A DNA stretch of 64,000 nucleotides. Source: Rhizophlyctis rosea (lineage: Eukaryota > Chytridiomycota > Chytridiomycetes > Rhizophlyctidales > Rhizophlyctidaceae). This document shows positions 51,661-64,000 of this stretch, one piece after another. Under the pieces are notes generated by a model. It made no database searches. It was not told where the DNA came from and saw nothing but the letters and a program-made list of their open reading frames with translations. Location of the stretch: NCBI GenBank assembly GCA_027596075.1, contig JADGJC010000051.1:1-64000 (forward strand), read 5' to 3'. A program made the position numbers and the translations under genes. Every line of letters begins with the position of its first letter. The first letter of the stretch is position 1.

Positions 51661-52792
51661 ATGTCCACCTCTATATACCTTAGTTTACACGTAACTTGTT
51701 ATGAGACAAAGCAGTCCGCAACTGTCTCTCTCAGAGTGAACTCCACAATATACCAATTTAAGGAAAGAATACTAGAGCAAACCGGCTGGTACCGCGACGA
51801 TATATATCGAGACACTCCCCCCAGTAGACTCGTAGTTTATAAGGAAAACTCCGAGTCTCAAGGCAAAATTGACTCCCCCTCCCCAATACTCACTGACTCT
51901 GACTCTTACGTTGTTCGGAGGGTTCCCGATAGTGAGTCAATACTGTGGCGCCGTTCACATCATCCCATTACTTAATCAACACTTCCGATTAGACTCCATA
52001 TCTTTGCAAATATCAGAAGACCGCGGGACACTCTCATCAGCATGGATACGACCCCTCGTAGCAAACACAACCTTCACATTCATCACACCTCCCGCTCGAA
52101 TAGTCTGTTTAGATACATCAGTGGTGAAAGCCATACTTTTGCAAGAAGTTCGGACCTTGCCATTGCTTCCTGACATCGTTTACGTGTTTGGCAAAAAGGT
52201 TGCTGACGAAATTCGTGTAAGATATTTTTCAATTATATGACTTGAATCATGAGTCTATGCTGACATGTAACATCAACTTCACAGTCTGATATCCGTTGCC
52301 GTGGATTGGAGTTACCATCATATATTCATGACCTCTCCAAGCTCATCAAAGGTTTCACGCCAGATCGTCAGACTTTGGTAAGTTTCCTTATCTGTACTTG
52401 TACTATCAATGTGTACCAGTCATGGTAATGACACCAACCTGCAGATTTTCAAGAAAATATACCAAGCCGTATATGAGAATCGCACCGTCAATGGTCGCAC
52501 CTTCCCCTCAACATATGAGGAATTCGCCGACGCGGATGACTATGTCAACACTTGTAATGATGTGTTAGTCTACCTCGAAAGCCTGGTGCTATCCCGCTTC
52601 ATATCTTCCGTCATCAAGGACACTGACAATTCCTTCGGATTCCTCACTCTTGATTCGGGACAAGCATTCATGATGGAAAAAGTGAGGGATTGTGCTGTTG
52701 ATGTTCTACGGCTTCTTTTGGAAGAGGGAGATATGGACCGAGTCTCCATTGTAGGATGTCGCCATCCGGAATTGGGTACCATTTTCAAATAG
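51661..52792 (+). CDS. Orphan protein with possible ubiquitin-like N-terminus
   Basis: Seen: four exons (51661-51931, 51993-52216, 52285-52377, 52445-52792) joining to 311 aa. Exon 2 could instead begin at 52017, eight codons shorter, in the same frame; I cannot choose with certainty. The first ~70 residues alternate strands and a helix (ATVSLRVNSTIYQFKERIL ... LVVYKENSE), a pattern like a ubiquitin-like fold and like the header region of Crinkler proteins. The rest (for example LPSYIHDLSKLIKGF, FGFLTLDSGQAFMMEKVRD) is of unknown family. No signal peptide or transmembrane segment. Convergent with NPL4. Crinkler kinship is a guess. Confidence 0.7.
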
Positions 52793-53024
52793 GATGCATT
52801 TACCTTGACAACAATGTAGGCCGTGTGGAGTCTCTTGATGGGAGCAGGTTGATGAATTTAACCATCAACAAGCCCGAAGATGCCTCTATATCAAAAACGT
52901 TTTACCAATCTGCTGGCTGCCTGTTCCTAACTAATATATATTACACATGATTACATACATTTAAGCACATGCAACTGCATTCCCAAGATGCAACCCCCCA
53001 CCCAACATCCCACCTACCCCTCCC

Positions 53025-55520
53025 TCATTCATTAGGAGGCAACCCACACACCTCACACGTCGTCGTCCCCGGCGGATTGTCAAACGTACAATGCCGGCAC
53101 TTGACTGGCCCTCCTCGCCCTGCACTACTTCCCGCCCCACCAGCACCAGAACTCCCACCAACCGCCCCGCCCCCAAACCCACCCACACCGTGGCGTGACG
53201 CTTCCTCCAGAATCACCCTAAGAGTCTGCCAGGAAGGCCGTTGAGCCAACTCTTGCGTGTACCGTTCGTCCCGCGTCCGCACCGCTTCGAGCGCTAGGTT
53301 GAAGTCATCCTATACAGCATAACGAAAAGTAAATCGTACGAACTCCATTCAAAACCCATTAAGCGGTGAAGGAAACAAAGTATGATACACACCAGCACAA
53401 CTTGGCCCAAACTCCACAAGTACAACAACAAGTGGAAGTCCGACAACGGGTAACTCAACCCTTTGCCCTTGAACAGCTGCGTATATAATGTCCCCATGTC
53501 CTGCGGTTGGAGCGCCGGACGGTTCTCAATCGGGAAGCCTTCCTTGTCCATAAGGAACGTCGGATTACGATTGTTCGGGAATCCATGAGAAAGCTAAAGG
53601 TAGAGCATAACCGTCAGCACCATGTTCTATAACTCCTGCAACGATGGATGAAAGGCATACCGTCACAAGCAGATATTCGACCGGGAACGTCGGCTTAGCG
53701 GCCTCCTTCACCATCAAGCCGTACTCGTTCTTGTACTTGTAAAAGACTTCCGGCACATATCGCTCGTTAGTCGACTCCTTGACTCGCATCAACGACGGTT
53801 CAACGGAAGCTTCCACGATGCCGTCCCGAACCATCGCCATCGCAAAGTTGGATACTTGGTAAGAGAACGGCTCGATTCCATTTTCTTCATTGCCTGGACA
53901 GTAAAGTTAGCGGCCTACAGATGCACGTGAATGAAACCACGCGCAAGTGGAGCATAGCTCCTTACCAGTCACCACGACCGTCACGAACCGACTTCCAAAG
54001 TGCCCCGTCGGGGAGTACTTGCTTGCCGTCAAATGCACATCCTGCTTCTGCGCTGCGAATATGCATTCGGCGGAAGAAAGGAAGTACGAGTCTGCATGTC
54101 GCTTGCAGATTACCGTTCCCTGCCCTGTCCCGTCGTCTGTCAGATCCGTGTAAATCATCCCCACCTACACGCAACATACGTATGAGCGAATGCGCACTAA
54201 CAATGTCAGAATGACCGCAGCAGTTTGCACCTTTGTCAACCCCAATGCCTTTGCGATACCGTCCACTTCTTGCTCACGAGGATCCGGCAATTGAAGCTGC
54301 ACGCCATCCACCATGTTGTCTTGCGGCGGTTCATAGATCGCACATACCACCGCCTTGATTCCTAATGGCACTTCCGAATATGGCTCGAATCTTCCATACA
54401 AGTAACCGAACCGCTGCAATCCCGTCTGGCGCCAGAAGTTGATGAAATTTTCCATGAGTTCTGGTACCTCGAATTCAACATGGTCGGTCATACGGAAGGT
54501 CTGACATTGATTGTAAGTTAAGAAATCGGGAAACAGCAATCCCACAATTGCAATCTCAAAAACTTTACCTGCTGTTGCAATGTCACTGATGAGGGCTGAC
54601 ATTTTGAGCAAATAGCTTTCGGGAAAGGCGCGTGGCCACTCGGGCAAGGTACTTTAACCTTGAAGTCTGGATCCTCCAACGGCGGCAAGAATTGAGGGTT
54701 TGTGACTGCTGGTGTCTTGTTCTGATCCGTAACTTGTCGTAGGTATGCATGGAATGACAAATGTTTGATTTTGTTCTCTTCTTGATACTTCGCATCATAT
54801 GGCTTTTGAGTGTTCAGTCAGTCCCTCGTTCAGTTCCAAGAATCATAAGCCAGTCAACGCACCTGCAGAGGCATGCAGTATTCGCACATCCCAGAATCTC
54901 CATGTTTGCAACTACACCGGCCAGAAAGTTAGCTTATATCTTACCATACGGACCATGACTGAAGCACTTACAGTTGCGGATTTCTCCCTCGCTTGATCGT
55001 ACCCGGTTGCTTCAGTAGTTGATCATCAATTGGATCTTGTTTGACGAGGTGGTGGGAAACTGGAGCCGATGTTGCATTCTGAGCGGTCGTTTCAGGTGCG
55101 GCCGAGTCTTTGCGCACTGCCACAAACACTTGATCGCCATGCCTGGAGAGGATAACCGCATGAGACTTTGACAACATCCACACAAAGGATATGTATGGAA
55201 TACCTACTTGAGTGGGATACTACTTAGTGGCCCTTGGGGCAACAGGCTTCGGCCAGTTGGGTCCCCGGCAACCACAACGCTGTCTGGAGTAGTCTTCAAA
55301 ATTTCCGCTATCTATACAATACAGGCGTCAGAATGTCGTCGCTCAGGCACAGAATAGCCATACACTCTACCTTTTGCGTAAGGGTGCTCAGGGTGTCAGA
55401 CGGCTGCACCTCGACACGGTGCTGGCCTTCTGGCGAACGAACTCGGATGAGCTGAAGCAGGGAAGACTAGTGAGCACCAAGAAGTCAGGACGCAGCACAA
55501 GCGAGACGTCACCGTACCAT
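53025..55520 (-). CDS. NPL4: Npl4, Cdc48/p97 cofactor
   Basis: Seen: 11 exons (55520-55518, 55451-55371, 55311-55208, 55142-54972, 54911-54863, 54802-54569, 54500-54231, 54164-53966, 53893-53661, 53593-53393, 53309-53025) joining to 609 aa. Exon 1 is the ATG alone; spliced, the start reads [10 protein letters not shown], as in yeast Npl4 (MLIRFRS). Order: ubiquitin-like domain (1-80); zinc-finger with [15 protein letters not shown] (121-134); a second set of Cys/His ([16 protein letters not shown]); MPN-like NPL4 domain starting [19 protein letters not shown] with [19 protein letters not shown]-terminal NZF with Cys 586, 589, 600, 603 in the TF-type form that binds ubiquitin. Known: with Ufd1 it delivers ubiquitylated proteins to Cdc48 in ER-associated and chromatin-associated degradation. 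Confidence 0.96.
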
Positions 55521-55842
55521 TACAGTTTATTTCGTGTGAATTATTTGTTGACGGATAAGAGGGATCTACGATGCAAAATTTGGATGAAGTGTGGGAAGTG
55601 TGGGAAACCTGGGACGCGAATGGGAATGTTTACATACTGATCGAGACCAGGGTATCCGCGGTATTGGAATCCGCATTGCGATGAGGTGGCTTAGAGCCAG
55701 CCATTAGTAAGCCTCATTTTGTGTGACTTCGTCGTCCATGAATTATTTTTGGATCTCGCTGGAATTTGGCCTTGGTTTTGACATTTTGGGCTCTCAACAC
55801 TTCGACTTCTTCCGTAGGCAATTCCTCCCCAAAACCGCCAAT
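55521..55842. promoter_or_regulatory. Shared divergent promoter NPL4 / RIO2
   Basis: 322 bp between start codons facing away from each other. It holds a GGTGGC hexamer at 55685-55690 and a tandem GTGTGGGAA motif at about 55586-55608. No further element is claimed. Confidence 0.35.
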
Positions 55843-57663
<1,821 letters not shown>

Positions 57664-58001
57664 ATTGGAATCAGCAAATGTTTATTGCGTTGTGAGTTTT
57701 CCTTTGTGTATATATACTCCAAGTTCCAAAAAAATGGGTATGGTCAAAGACATGTAGACAAGCTTCTTCACCCGGAAATAAAATTATGAGCTTCACCGCA
57801 GAAATTCTCGGTTTCTTCCTCCGCACAATTTTACAATTCTATATGGTACACTCTACTGTTACATGGTAAAAGGCGTGGCGTGAACATGATAATACAAGAA
57901 TTGCCAACGAAAAATAACAGAAAAAATAATCACAGAAAACAGCAGAACAAACGACACAAACTTCAACTGATCCTCCTCCCAAAAACCCACCACCCCAAAA
58001 G
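57664..58001. other. Convergent 3' intergenic, no gene seen
   Basis: Between the stop codons of RIO2 and calcipressin. A/T-rich and without conserved frames. Confidence 0.5.
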
Positions 58002-58898
58002 CTACGCCCCCATCATCGGCGGCATACTCGTCCTTGGCAACGGCGTCGGCGGCCGTCCTCCCAACCCCCCACTCCCTTCTGCAACCGCCATCCTCAGCTC
58101 CATATTCTCCACCACAATCATCGGCAACTCCCACTCCCCACCCTCCTCCTCACTCCTCCCGAACCTCAAAACCTGCACCCCATCCACCCCCTCCGTTCTT
58201 GCCTCGTCCCGATCCTCCAACTGCGCCCCTTCGTCAAGCGTGAATTCATCCCGCTCAAGTTCCCGTAACGCATCGATGAGAGCGTCTTCGTGGCCTCCGG
58301 CTACTGGTGATGATTCGCGAATTTGGATCCATCCTATTGGTGGTGAACCTGGTGGGGAGAGGAGGAAGTTTTTTTCGGGTTCGGGGACGCGGAGGAAGTG
58401 GATGCCGGTTTGTTCGGGGTTGGTTAGGTGGGTCATGTCTGTGTGCTGTTTTTTTTTTGTAAATATGTTGCTGAGTGGGTGTCACTTCAATGTTTTACAG
58501 TCTAACGGATGGACTAACCTCGCCAAAATATACTCTCAACTCTCTTCCCAAGAAATCCGTCATATGCAAGCTCTCCTTTGTTCTTAATGAATCAGCCGTG
58601 CTATCAAACACAGCTATTATCAATAACGCAAGAATCATTAGATTCATGAGTCAAACCCTCACTACCACGCCCTCCATGCCGTCAAAAAGAAACACCTACC
58701 AACAATCCTCATAAAACTCGTCAAAAGACTCAACCTCGCCAAACTCCCAAAAGGCAACAACAACTCTCGCACAGCAAAACCGTCGTCTTCAAACGCGGCA
58801 GGAAGGAGATTGGTCAATATCAGTGTATTCGTCGCGACGGCCGAGTCTGTTGAGGGTGGTATCACTGTCGGAAGGAACGTCTGGCGTGGGAGACCCAT
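58002..58898 (-). CDS. RCN1: Calcipressin (regulator of calcineurin)
   Basis: Seen: three exons (58898-58700, 58613-58519, 58445-58002) joining to 245 aa. The N-terminal half is the RRM-like calcipressin fold: TNTLILTNLLPAAFEDD, LLLPFGSLARLSLLTSF, AVFDSTADSLRTKESL and FLGRELRVYFGE. The family signature FLLSPPGSPPIGW lies at about 125-137; its two serines are the sites phosphorylated by a priming kinase and GSK3 in yeast Rcn1. After it, a PxIxIT-like calcineurin-docking stretch would be ELPMIVVEN (P-M-I-V-V-E). Known: binds and both inhibits and assists calcineurin, in Ca2+ stress signalling. The C-terminal tail is Pro/Gly-rich. Confidence 0.93.
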
Positions 58899-59479
58899 CT
58901 TATATCTTTTCGTGAGAGAATGGTTGTATTGGCTGGATGTGAGGATGTGTGGTAGAGCGGTAAGTGAGGTCTAGGTCGGGAAATTTGTTGTGGTGCTGTG
59001 TCTTTTGTCCAAAAGCAAAAAAAAACATCAGATTGGGAAACCGTTTTTGGGGAAGGAAAGGAGAAGCAAGGGGACCGAGAGCGGAGTCTGATGGGGCGGT
59101 GCCAAGGCGTGGCGCGTGTGGCCCTATACTGTGCCGCACAACCGAGAGAGTTCCATCGTGTGACGGTGGCACAAGATGGGAAACTCAAAAACCCAAGTTG
59201 GGAAAAGGGAGGCTGCAACGCCGGTATGCTGCGGATGTTCTTTTTTGTTACTTTTGAGCCAGGGAGATAGAGTTCGGAGGCAGCTAGTGTCTTCATTATG
59301 GCGCACATGAAATTTCAAAATTCTCGGTAGCAACTGTAGCAATGCCAAGTCTCCAAAACTTCAGCACTCAGGGTAGAGTAACGGTCCACGATATTCGCTT
59401 CGCTGAAGGCGCTACAGATCTACATGATTGCAGGGGTGAGTACAGTGCCAGTCCGGTGGCAACTTTACAGAGGTAACAT
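58899..59479. other. Intergenic upstream of calcipressin, no gene seen
   Basis: No conserved frame. Should contain the calcipressin promoter and the 3' end of MAM33. Confidence 0.5.
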
Positions 59480-60708
59480 CTATGTCTTGATAAACTCCGC
59501 CACCCCCTTCAACCACCGTCGATATTCCGCCTCGTGCTTCCACTGCTGCAACCCTCTCACCCACTGCGCCCAATCCATTCCAAAACCCCTCTCCAACAAC
59601 CACCTTTCTAATGCCCTCTGTACCTCTGACTCTGGTATTGCCTTCCCAACCTCCTCCCTAATCTGCTTCCTCCTCTCACCATAACTAAGTGACCGGTTAT
59701 GTGATCCCAAACCGGACAGATCCGGGCCCGGATGAAGCCGTTGGGTCTGTCTATGTGCTTCTGCTGTAGACGACAAGATGAGGCGGGGCGAAGTGTGTGG
59801 TGTCAAGTGTGTGAAAAAGAAAAGGGGTCCGGTCGGGGTATTATTCAGCAGGGAATTGATGGATAGAATGGGGGGTGATGTGTCCTGGGGGAGAATATCA
59901 GCACTATGGTCTAGTCTCACTCGTCAAACATCTGCCATTTTACCGATTTTTGTATGAAGATCTGAAGGCGGGTTGGCGTTGACTGTTTCGTCTCTGCCTT
60001 TACCGCCTTTTGAGCAACATCCTCCGAATCGTCTTTCGCGGCTCTTGGTAGAGCCAATGTGAAACGACCAATCTTGAATTGCAACGGCTCTGGGGGTGGG
60101 TCATAGGCTTCCTCTTCATCCAGATCGATATGGTCCATATTGACGACTGCTGTTATGCTGAGGGTAGAGGCTTAAAATGGCTGCTACGACCCTTGAGATG
60201 ACCTGTTCACTCACGTCTCGTTCTTATATGTTCGTCGGACTTTTATCCTCTTTCTGCCAGGTTGATCTTCAAACTGCGCCAATCGAATTTTGATCGTCAA
60301 TGACACCATACCACCACATATACATCAGCAGCACAAAGGCTTGAATACACACATTTCATGCATACAGACCTCCCAGCCGCTTCCATCGCCATTGGTGGCA
60401 GGCGGAGCAGGTGGCAATAAACTTTCATCCGACTTGTCTTCGCGCTCGATGCGTAATTCTTCGTCCAGCTTATATGCAAGGTCGGCGTCGCCTAGAATAA
60501 ACCAGGTTCAGCGGCTCGACCTTAAGCATTTTGTAAGGCGTATCCGGTTCAGCTTACCTTCGCCTTGACCTCGCGAGGGAACGGTTATGGAGAAGTGGCG
60601 CGCGCAACGGTGGATGGGGAACGGCGGTGACATGGGAAGTTTTCTCCTCCAACCACCCACTGTGCTAGCAGCCACACGCTTCACAAGCTTTATGGACATA
60701 GGGCTCAT
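59480..60708 (-). CDS. MAM33: Mam33/p32, mitochondrial acidic matrix protein
   Basis: Seen: five exons (60708-60558, 60491-60370, 60273-60215, 60157-59944, 59884-59480) joining to 316 aa. The first ~45 residues are Arg/Ser-rich, a mitochondrial presequence. The p32 family is shown by GDADLAYKLDEELRIERED near the start of the mature part, the beta-strand block EFEDQPGRKRIKVRRTYKNE then TITAVVNMDHIDLDEEEA, and the C-terminal helix pair LERWLLERGFGMDWAQWV ... WKHEAEYRRWLKGVAEFI. Known: Mam33/C1QBP forms doughnut trimers in the matrix and supports mitochondrial translation and complex III assembly. The intron at 59943-59885 was preferred to another donor 23 nt downstream because it keeps phase and has a branch site (tgctgat). 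Divergent from SNU23. Confidence 0.88.
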
Positions 60709-60990
60709 GGTGAGTTCTATTGCTTCACCTTACTTCTGTAAAACCAGCTGACTGTACGGGTGTGTGTGCAAGATGGTGGGCAACGAAAGCTGAAACATTG
60801 CAATGGAAGATGGGTGAAATCAGAGAGGTGGGATTGATAGTAAACACCATGCCATAGGTAACTAAATTTGACGCGTCGTGACTCAAAAGCTCTGAGATCA
60901 TGCACCCTCCGTTCGGCCCCATTCTCCCACTTTCTCCTACCCTTCAGTCCCCCAAAATTGAATATCGTTTTATAAGCACATTCACCAATC

Positions 60991-61992
60991 ATGTCAGGAA
61001 AGGGCTTCTATTCTTCCAGTGCGGTAAGCTTACCGAACGCATGATTCGTAACACCCTTTATAACTGACTCTTGCTTCCTCCGACTACCAATAGGGCGACA
61101 CAGACTTCCGTCGAAAATGGGACCGAGCCGAATACGAAAAGAAGGCCCAACTAAACCAAAAAGACGCAAAAGAGCGTGAGAAAGATGAGGAGCGGCGAAG
61201 AAAAGGTAACGAAGTCAAACACCTACCCTCCTCAACGCCCCGCCTACACCTCACACACCAACTCCTCCCACAACAGGTCTAAAACCAGAACACAAAAAAG
61301 AAGAAGCACCCGAACGCTCCCTCCTCCAAGCCCGCGACGAAGAAGTCGATCTATCCTCAAAACTAAACAAAACCGAAGTCGTGCAAGTCTCAAATATAGC
61401 CTCCAAACAGCCCGGCTACTATTGCGAGATTTGTGACTGTACCGTAAAGGACAGCGTAAATTACCTAGACCATATCAACGGGAAGAAGCGTGAGTGTCCC
61501 CGTCACGGGCAGAGAGAGCGGGAAGATGACGATCGTCATGCTGATGGTCTCCTGCTAAACAGATCAACAAATGCTGGGCATGTCAATGAAGGTAGAACGA
61601 AGTACGGCGGATCAGGTGAAGGCTAGACTGGAGAGACTGAAAAGGAAGGCGGATGACGGACCATTAGGTATATCATCACATGCGAATCGCCAGTAGATGT
61701 GCCCTTCTAATCAAAGTTCGATGCCCAACAGACTTAGCAGCACGAGTGGAGAAGGCGCAGCGGGAGGAGGAGGAGGAGAAGCGGCTAAAGAAGGAACGGA
61801 AGAAGGAGAAGAAGAAGCAAAAGAGGGGTGAGGATGCAGAACTTGAGGGTGTGGAAATCGAGGGAGAGGTGGACATGGCCAGCATAATGGGATTCGGGTA
61901 TGTTGAGATCGACCGCTGCGGACGCTGCTCCGTTTTCAACCTACTGACATCTTCGTCCTCGCCCCACTAGTGGTTTTGGTTCCACAAAATAA
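60991..61992 (+). CDS. SNU23: Snu23/ZMAT2, tri-snRNP zinc-finger splicing factor
   Basis: Seen: six exons (60991-61023, 61094-61205, 61277-61489, 61563-61667, 61732-61897, 61971-61992) joining to 216 aa, near human ZMAT2 (199). The start leads to FRRKWDRAEYEKKA, the family's N-terminal helix. The matrin/U1-type finger is GYYCEICDCTVKDSVNYLDH ... H, with the second His formed across an intron (GKK|HQQMLGMSM). MKVERSTADQVKARLERLK, a family signature, follows, and then a Lys/Glu coiled coil and the end MGFGGFGSTK. Known: a U4/U6.U5 component in the B complex, near the 5' splice site. Divergent from MAM33 (282 bp) and convergent with PRE10. Confidence 0.96.
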
Positions 61993-62172
61993 TCTACTTC
62001 ATCATAGTCATATAGTTCACTGTACATACTTCATTCTTACCGCAAAACACCCGTCTTGCTTGTTCATTCATCATACTCAACAACATCTCTCGCTTGATTG
62101 GACGGCGGTCCAGGCAAAAAAATTCAATACATTTATACAAGATCAAACCACGCCCCATGTTATGTTCAAACT

Positions 62173-63388
62173 TCAATCTTCGTCCATCTCATCCTCAAGA
62201 GATGCCTGCAAAAGGTTATAGTGAGCAAAACCAGAACGCGCGGACGACAGCAGTCAACAGCAATGGTACCTTTGCAAGTCTTTCCGCCTCCGCCGCAATA
62301 TCCTTAGGCACAAACTCGTGTCTCCCTCCCGACTCCTCACACACCCAGCTCAACTCCAGCTCGAAATCCTTGTCCTTAACATCGTCGTGGACGGTGTAAA
62401 TGCTGTTGAAATTGAGTCAGCGCTTAGTCTGAAAACTTCGTAATGCATATAAACAAAACTTACATCCTCGCCGCCTCCTTCACAGCCTCCCGACATGAAA
62501 GCTCTCCCAGCTTCAGCTTTTCCAGCTCTGTCTTTGCTACCTGCTTCCCCTTTCCGATCGCAGTTCCCTTGTAACCCTTTATGGAAATAGCATATCAGCT
62601 TTCATGCCCCCACTAGCACGCAACCTGAAATCTCAAAACATACATAGTAAACACCCGACGGCTCAACCATGTATAATGCCGGTCCATCCCGGTCGACCGT
62701 TCCGAGGATGGCGCTTATTCCGAATGGACGGACGCTGGAGTAGAGGGTGAAGGCTTGAACGTATCCTGCTGCGCGTTCAGCAATGATCTGAAGATTGCCA
62801 GTTTTGAGTCAGCGCTTTCACCCATGTTATGAGGAACCTTCAAATATCACCCACCTTTCCAGGAACCTTTGACCGATAGAAGTCACGGTACTGTTGCGCC
62901 TCCTCACGGATGCGGGTCACCAAGTGACGACCGTCAGCTAGCAAACCGGCGGTAGCCTGCACGATGTGGAAATCAGAACACGTTACGTCCACCACAGAAA
63001 GCTCCAAACGTACAACTCCAACATGAGAGTCAGCCGACTGAATCCTCTTATTTGACCCAGGCACGAGCAACTTTGACTGCACCAGCTTCTCCACCGCAAG
63101 CACTACACCGTCTTTTGCTCGTATTCCGATTGCCGTCCTAAGGCGTCGAACGCAACGTGAGTAACTCACTTTCGGGGACCACATGTATGGACAACGCCAA
63201 AGCCCCTACCCGCTGTTGTCAACCGCCTTGAACGCATACTCCACTTGGAAGATGCGGCCGTCAGGGGAATATGTTGAGGAGGATAAGTCGTACTGGAAAA
63301 GGCGTGGCAAAGAGTGCAAAGTCAGCAAAAAGTATCAGAGACCAATACATCGTCGTCATATGCTCACTCCTGTGCCAATAGAGCTCAT
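62173..63388 (-). CDS. PRE10: 20S proteasome subunit alpha-7 (Pre10/PSMA3)
   Basis: Seen: eight exons (63388-63368, 63292-63210, 63137-63014, 62956-62855, 62787-62644, 62576-62464, 62402-62270, 62205-62173) joining to 250 aa, a normal alpha-subunit length. The first exon is 21 nt and the last 33 nt. The alpha signature [20 protein letters not shown] lies right after MSSIGTG. Class features of alpha-7: [41 protein letters not shown] and [21 protein letters not shown], then [19 protein letters not shown]. The acidic end (EDEMDED) is typical. It lines the outer alpha ring; its tail binds Blm10/regulatory caps. A GGTGGGAAA word lies 32 bp upstream. Confidence 0.96.
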
Positions 63389-63419
63389 TGTGTGCGATCG
63401 GGAGGGGTGTAATTGAGTT

Positions 63420-63428
63420 GGTGGGAAA
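63420..63428 (+). promoter_or_regulatory. GGTGGGAAA word upstream of PRE10
   Basis: An exact nonamer 32 bp before the PRE10 start codon. It is identical to those near SKP1 and RPN6. Function inferred from recurrence only. Confidence 0.3.
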
Positions 63429-63764
63429 GTTGACACCAAAATACGGGAAACAGTTTTGGCCAAATCCAAGGGTTGAACACGTGACGGCTCGCCAAAATAA
63501 ATTCAAGATAGCTTGAATAGCTCCGGTTGGCCAGCATCCAGCCCTGCAGCGTGCTACATGCAGTGCGTGATGCCATCACCGATAAAGCATCGAAGCCAAG
63601 TTCATGGTGCTTTTTTTTTGTGCACTCAGCGTACCAATCACCTTCTCTCAAACTACCCTAACAAACAAAGACAATGTTGTTATGCAAATGCAAAGCAAGT
63701 TTTGTTATTTTACGTTATGCAAGGGGTGAACGTTTATACAGGAAAAAAATATGCAAAGCTATAT

Positions 63765-64000
63765 CACAAATATCAATCGTGCCAACCCCCCCCCCCCCAA
63801 TCCCACCCCCATTTCCACACCCCCCAACCCAGTTTCCCGCCCAAAAAAAAAACCCCCACACCGGCAATAACCAAAACACCCCCCCCCCCCCCACCCCAGG
63901 GCCCCCCANNNNNNNNNNCACAAATATCAATCGTCCCTCCCACCCCACCCCAATGCAACCCCCTTTTCCCACACCCCCAATCCATTTTCCGCTCCAAACA
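63765..64000. other. Low-complexity, redundant contig ends around a 10-N gap
   Basis: The left side from 63765 starts with a 16-nt word (CACAAATATCAATCGT) that recurs exactly at 63919-63934, after ten Ns (63909-63918). What follows on each side is the same order of C-rich, T-rich and A-rich blocks with differences in run length. Both sides thus look like one locus read twice with errors. No gene can be called here. Confidence 0.8.

Noticed and set aside
59885..59920. Alternative MAM33 donor at 59920 giving KWQMFDE at the exon end
   Set aside because: It would leave a 36-nt intron to the best acceptor and breaks the frame; the donor at 59943 gives a 59-nt intron in phase 0.

Overview
This window is eukaryotic nuclear DNA from a fungus. 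Nearly every conserved gene is broken by short GT-AG introns, mostly 50-90 nt, often with a CTAAY/CTGAC-like branch site. The gene set is fungal: branched-chain amino-acid synthesis (ILV5), O-acetylhomoserine sulfhydrylase (MET17), an Slt2-type cell-wall-integrity MAP kinase, and a secreted protein with a fungal cellulose-binding domain (CBM1). Intron density is high (MAP kinase 12 exons, NPL4 and RPN6 11 each, RRP1 and PRE10 8 each). That argues against budding yeast and fits an early-diverging (for example zoosporic) or basidiomycete-like saprotroph. The sequence alone does not decide between them. I called exons by hand and checked that splice phases and summed lengths give intact reading frames.

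Layout. 0-23 kb is sparse: SKP1 (minus), a multi-pass membrane protein (plus), ILV5 (minus) and a KCTD-like BTB protein (plus), separated by three gene-free stretches of 5-8 kb. 24-31 kb holds a medium-chain reductase, the CBM1 protein with duplicated Cys-rich modules, the ribosome-biogenesis factor RRP1/NOP52, and a small protein with two matching zinc-finger-like motifs. 31-44 kb is sparse again: an intact tRNA-Thr(CGU) with degenerate tRNA-like fragments, a secreted/type-I membrane protein, a tail-anchored micro-protein, MET17 (an assembly gap lies in one intron), and further on a mucin-like, probably GPI-anchored protein.

44-63.4 kb is dense, with alternating divergent and convergent genes: SLT2<>RPN6, an orphan protein <> a second orphan, NPL4<>RIO2, calcipressin, MAM33<>SNU23, and PRE10. 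Four ubiquitin-proteasome genes (SKP1, RPN6, NPL4, PRE10) fall in the window, and three share a GGTGGGAAA word upstream. The last ~230 bp is a low-complexity assembly artefact around a second 10-N gap.

The most unusual signals are these: (1) many long exons switch from C-rich to G-rich on the coding strand, on both strands of the chromosome; (2) an undescribed Cys-rich module is duplicated in the CBM1 protein; (3) a CX2CX9HX5H motif is duplicated in a 129-aa protein; (4) tRNA-Thr fragments lie near the intact tRNA; (5) the NPL4 start codon is alone in a 3-nt exon; (6) one intron has no stop codon and a length divisible by three; (7) the gap flanks are redundant.
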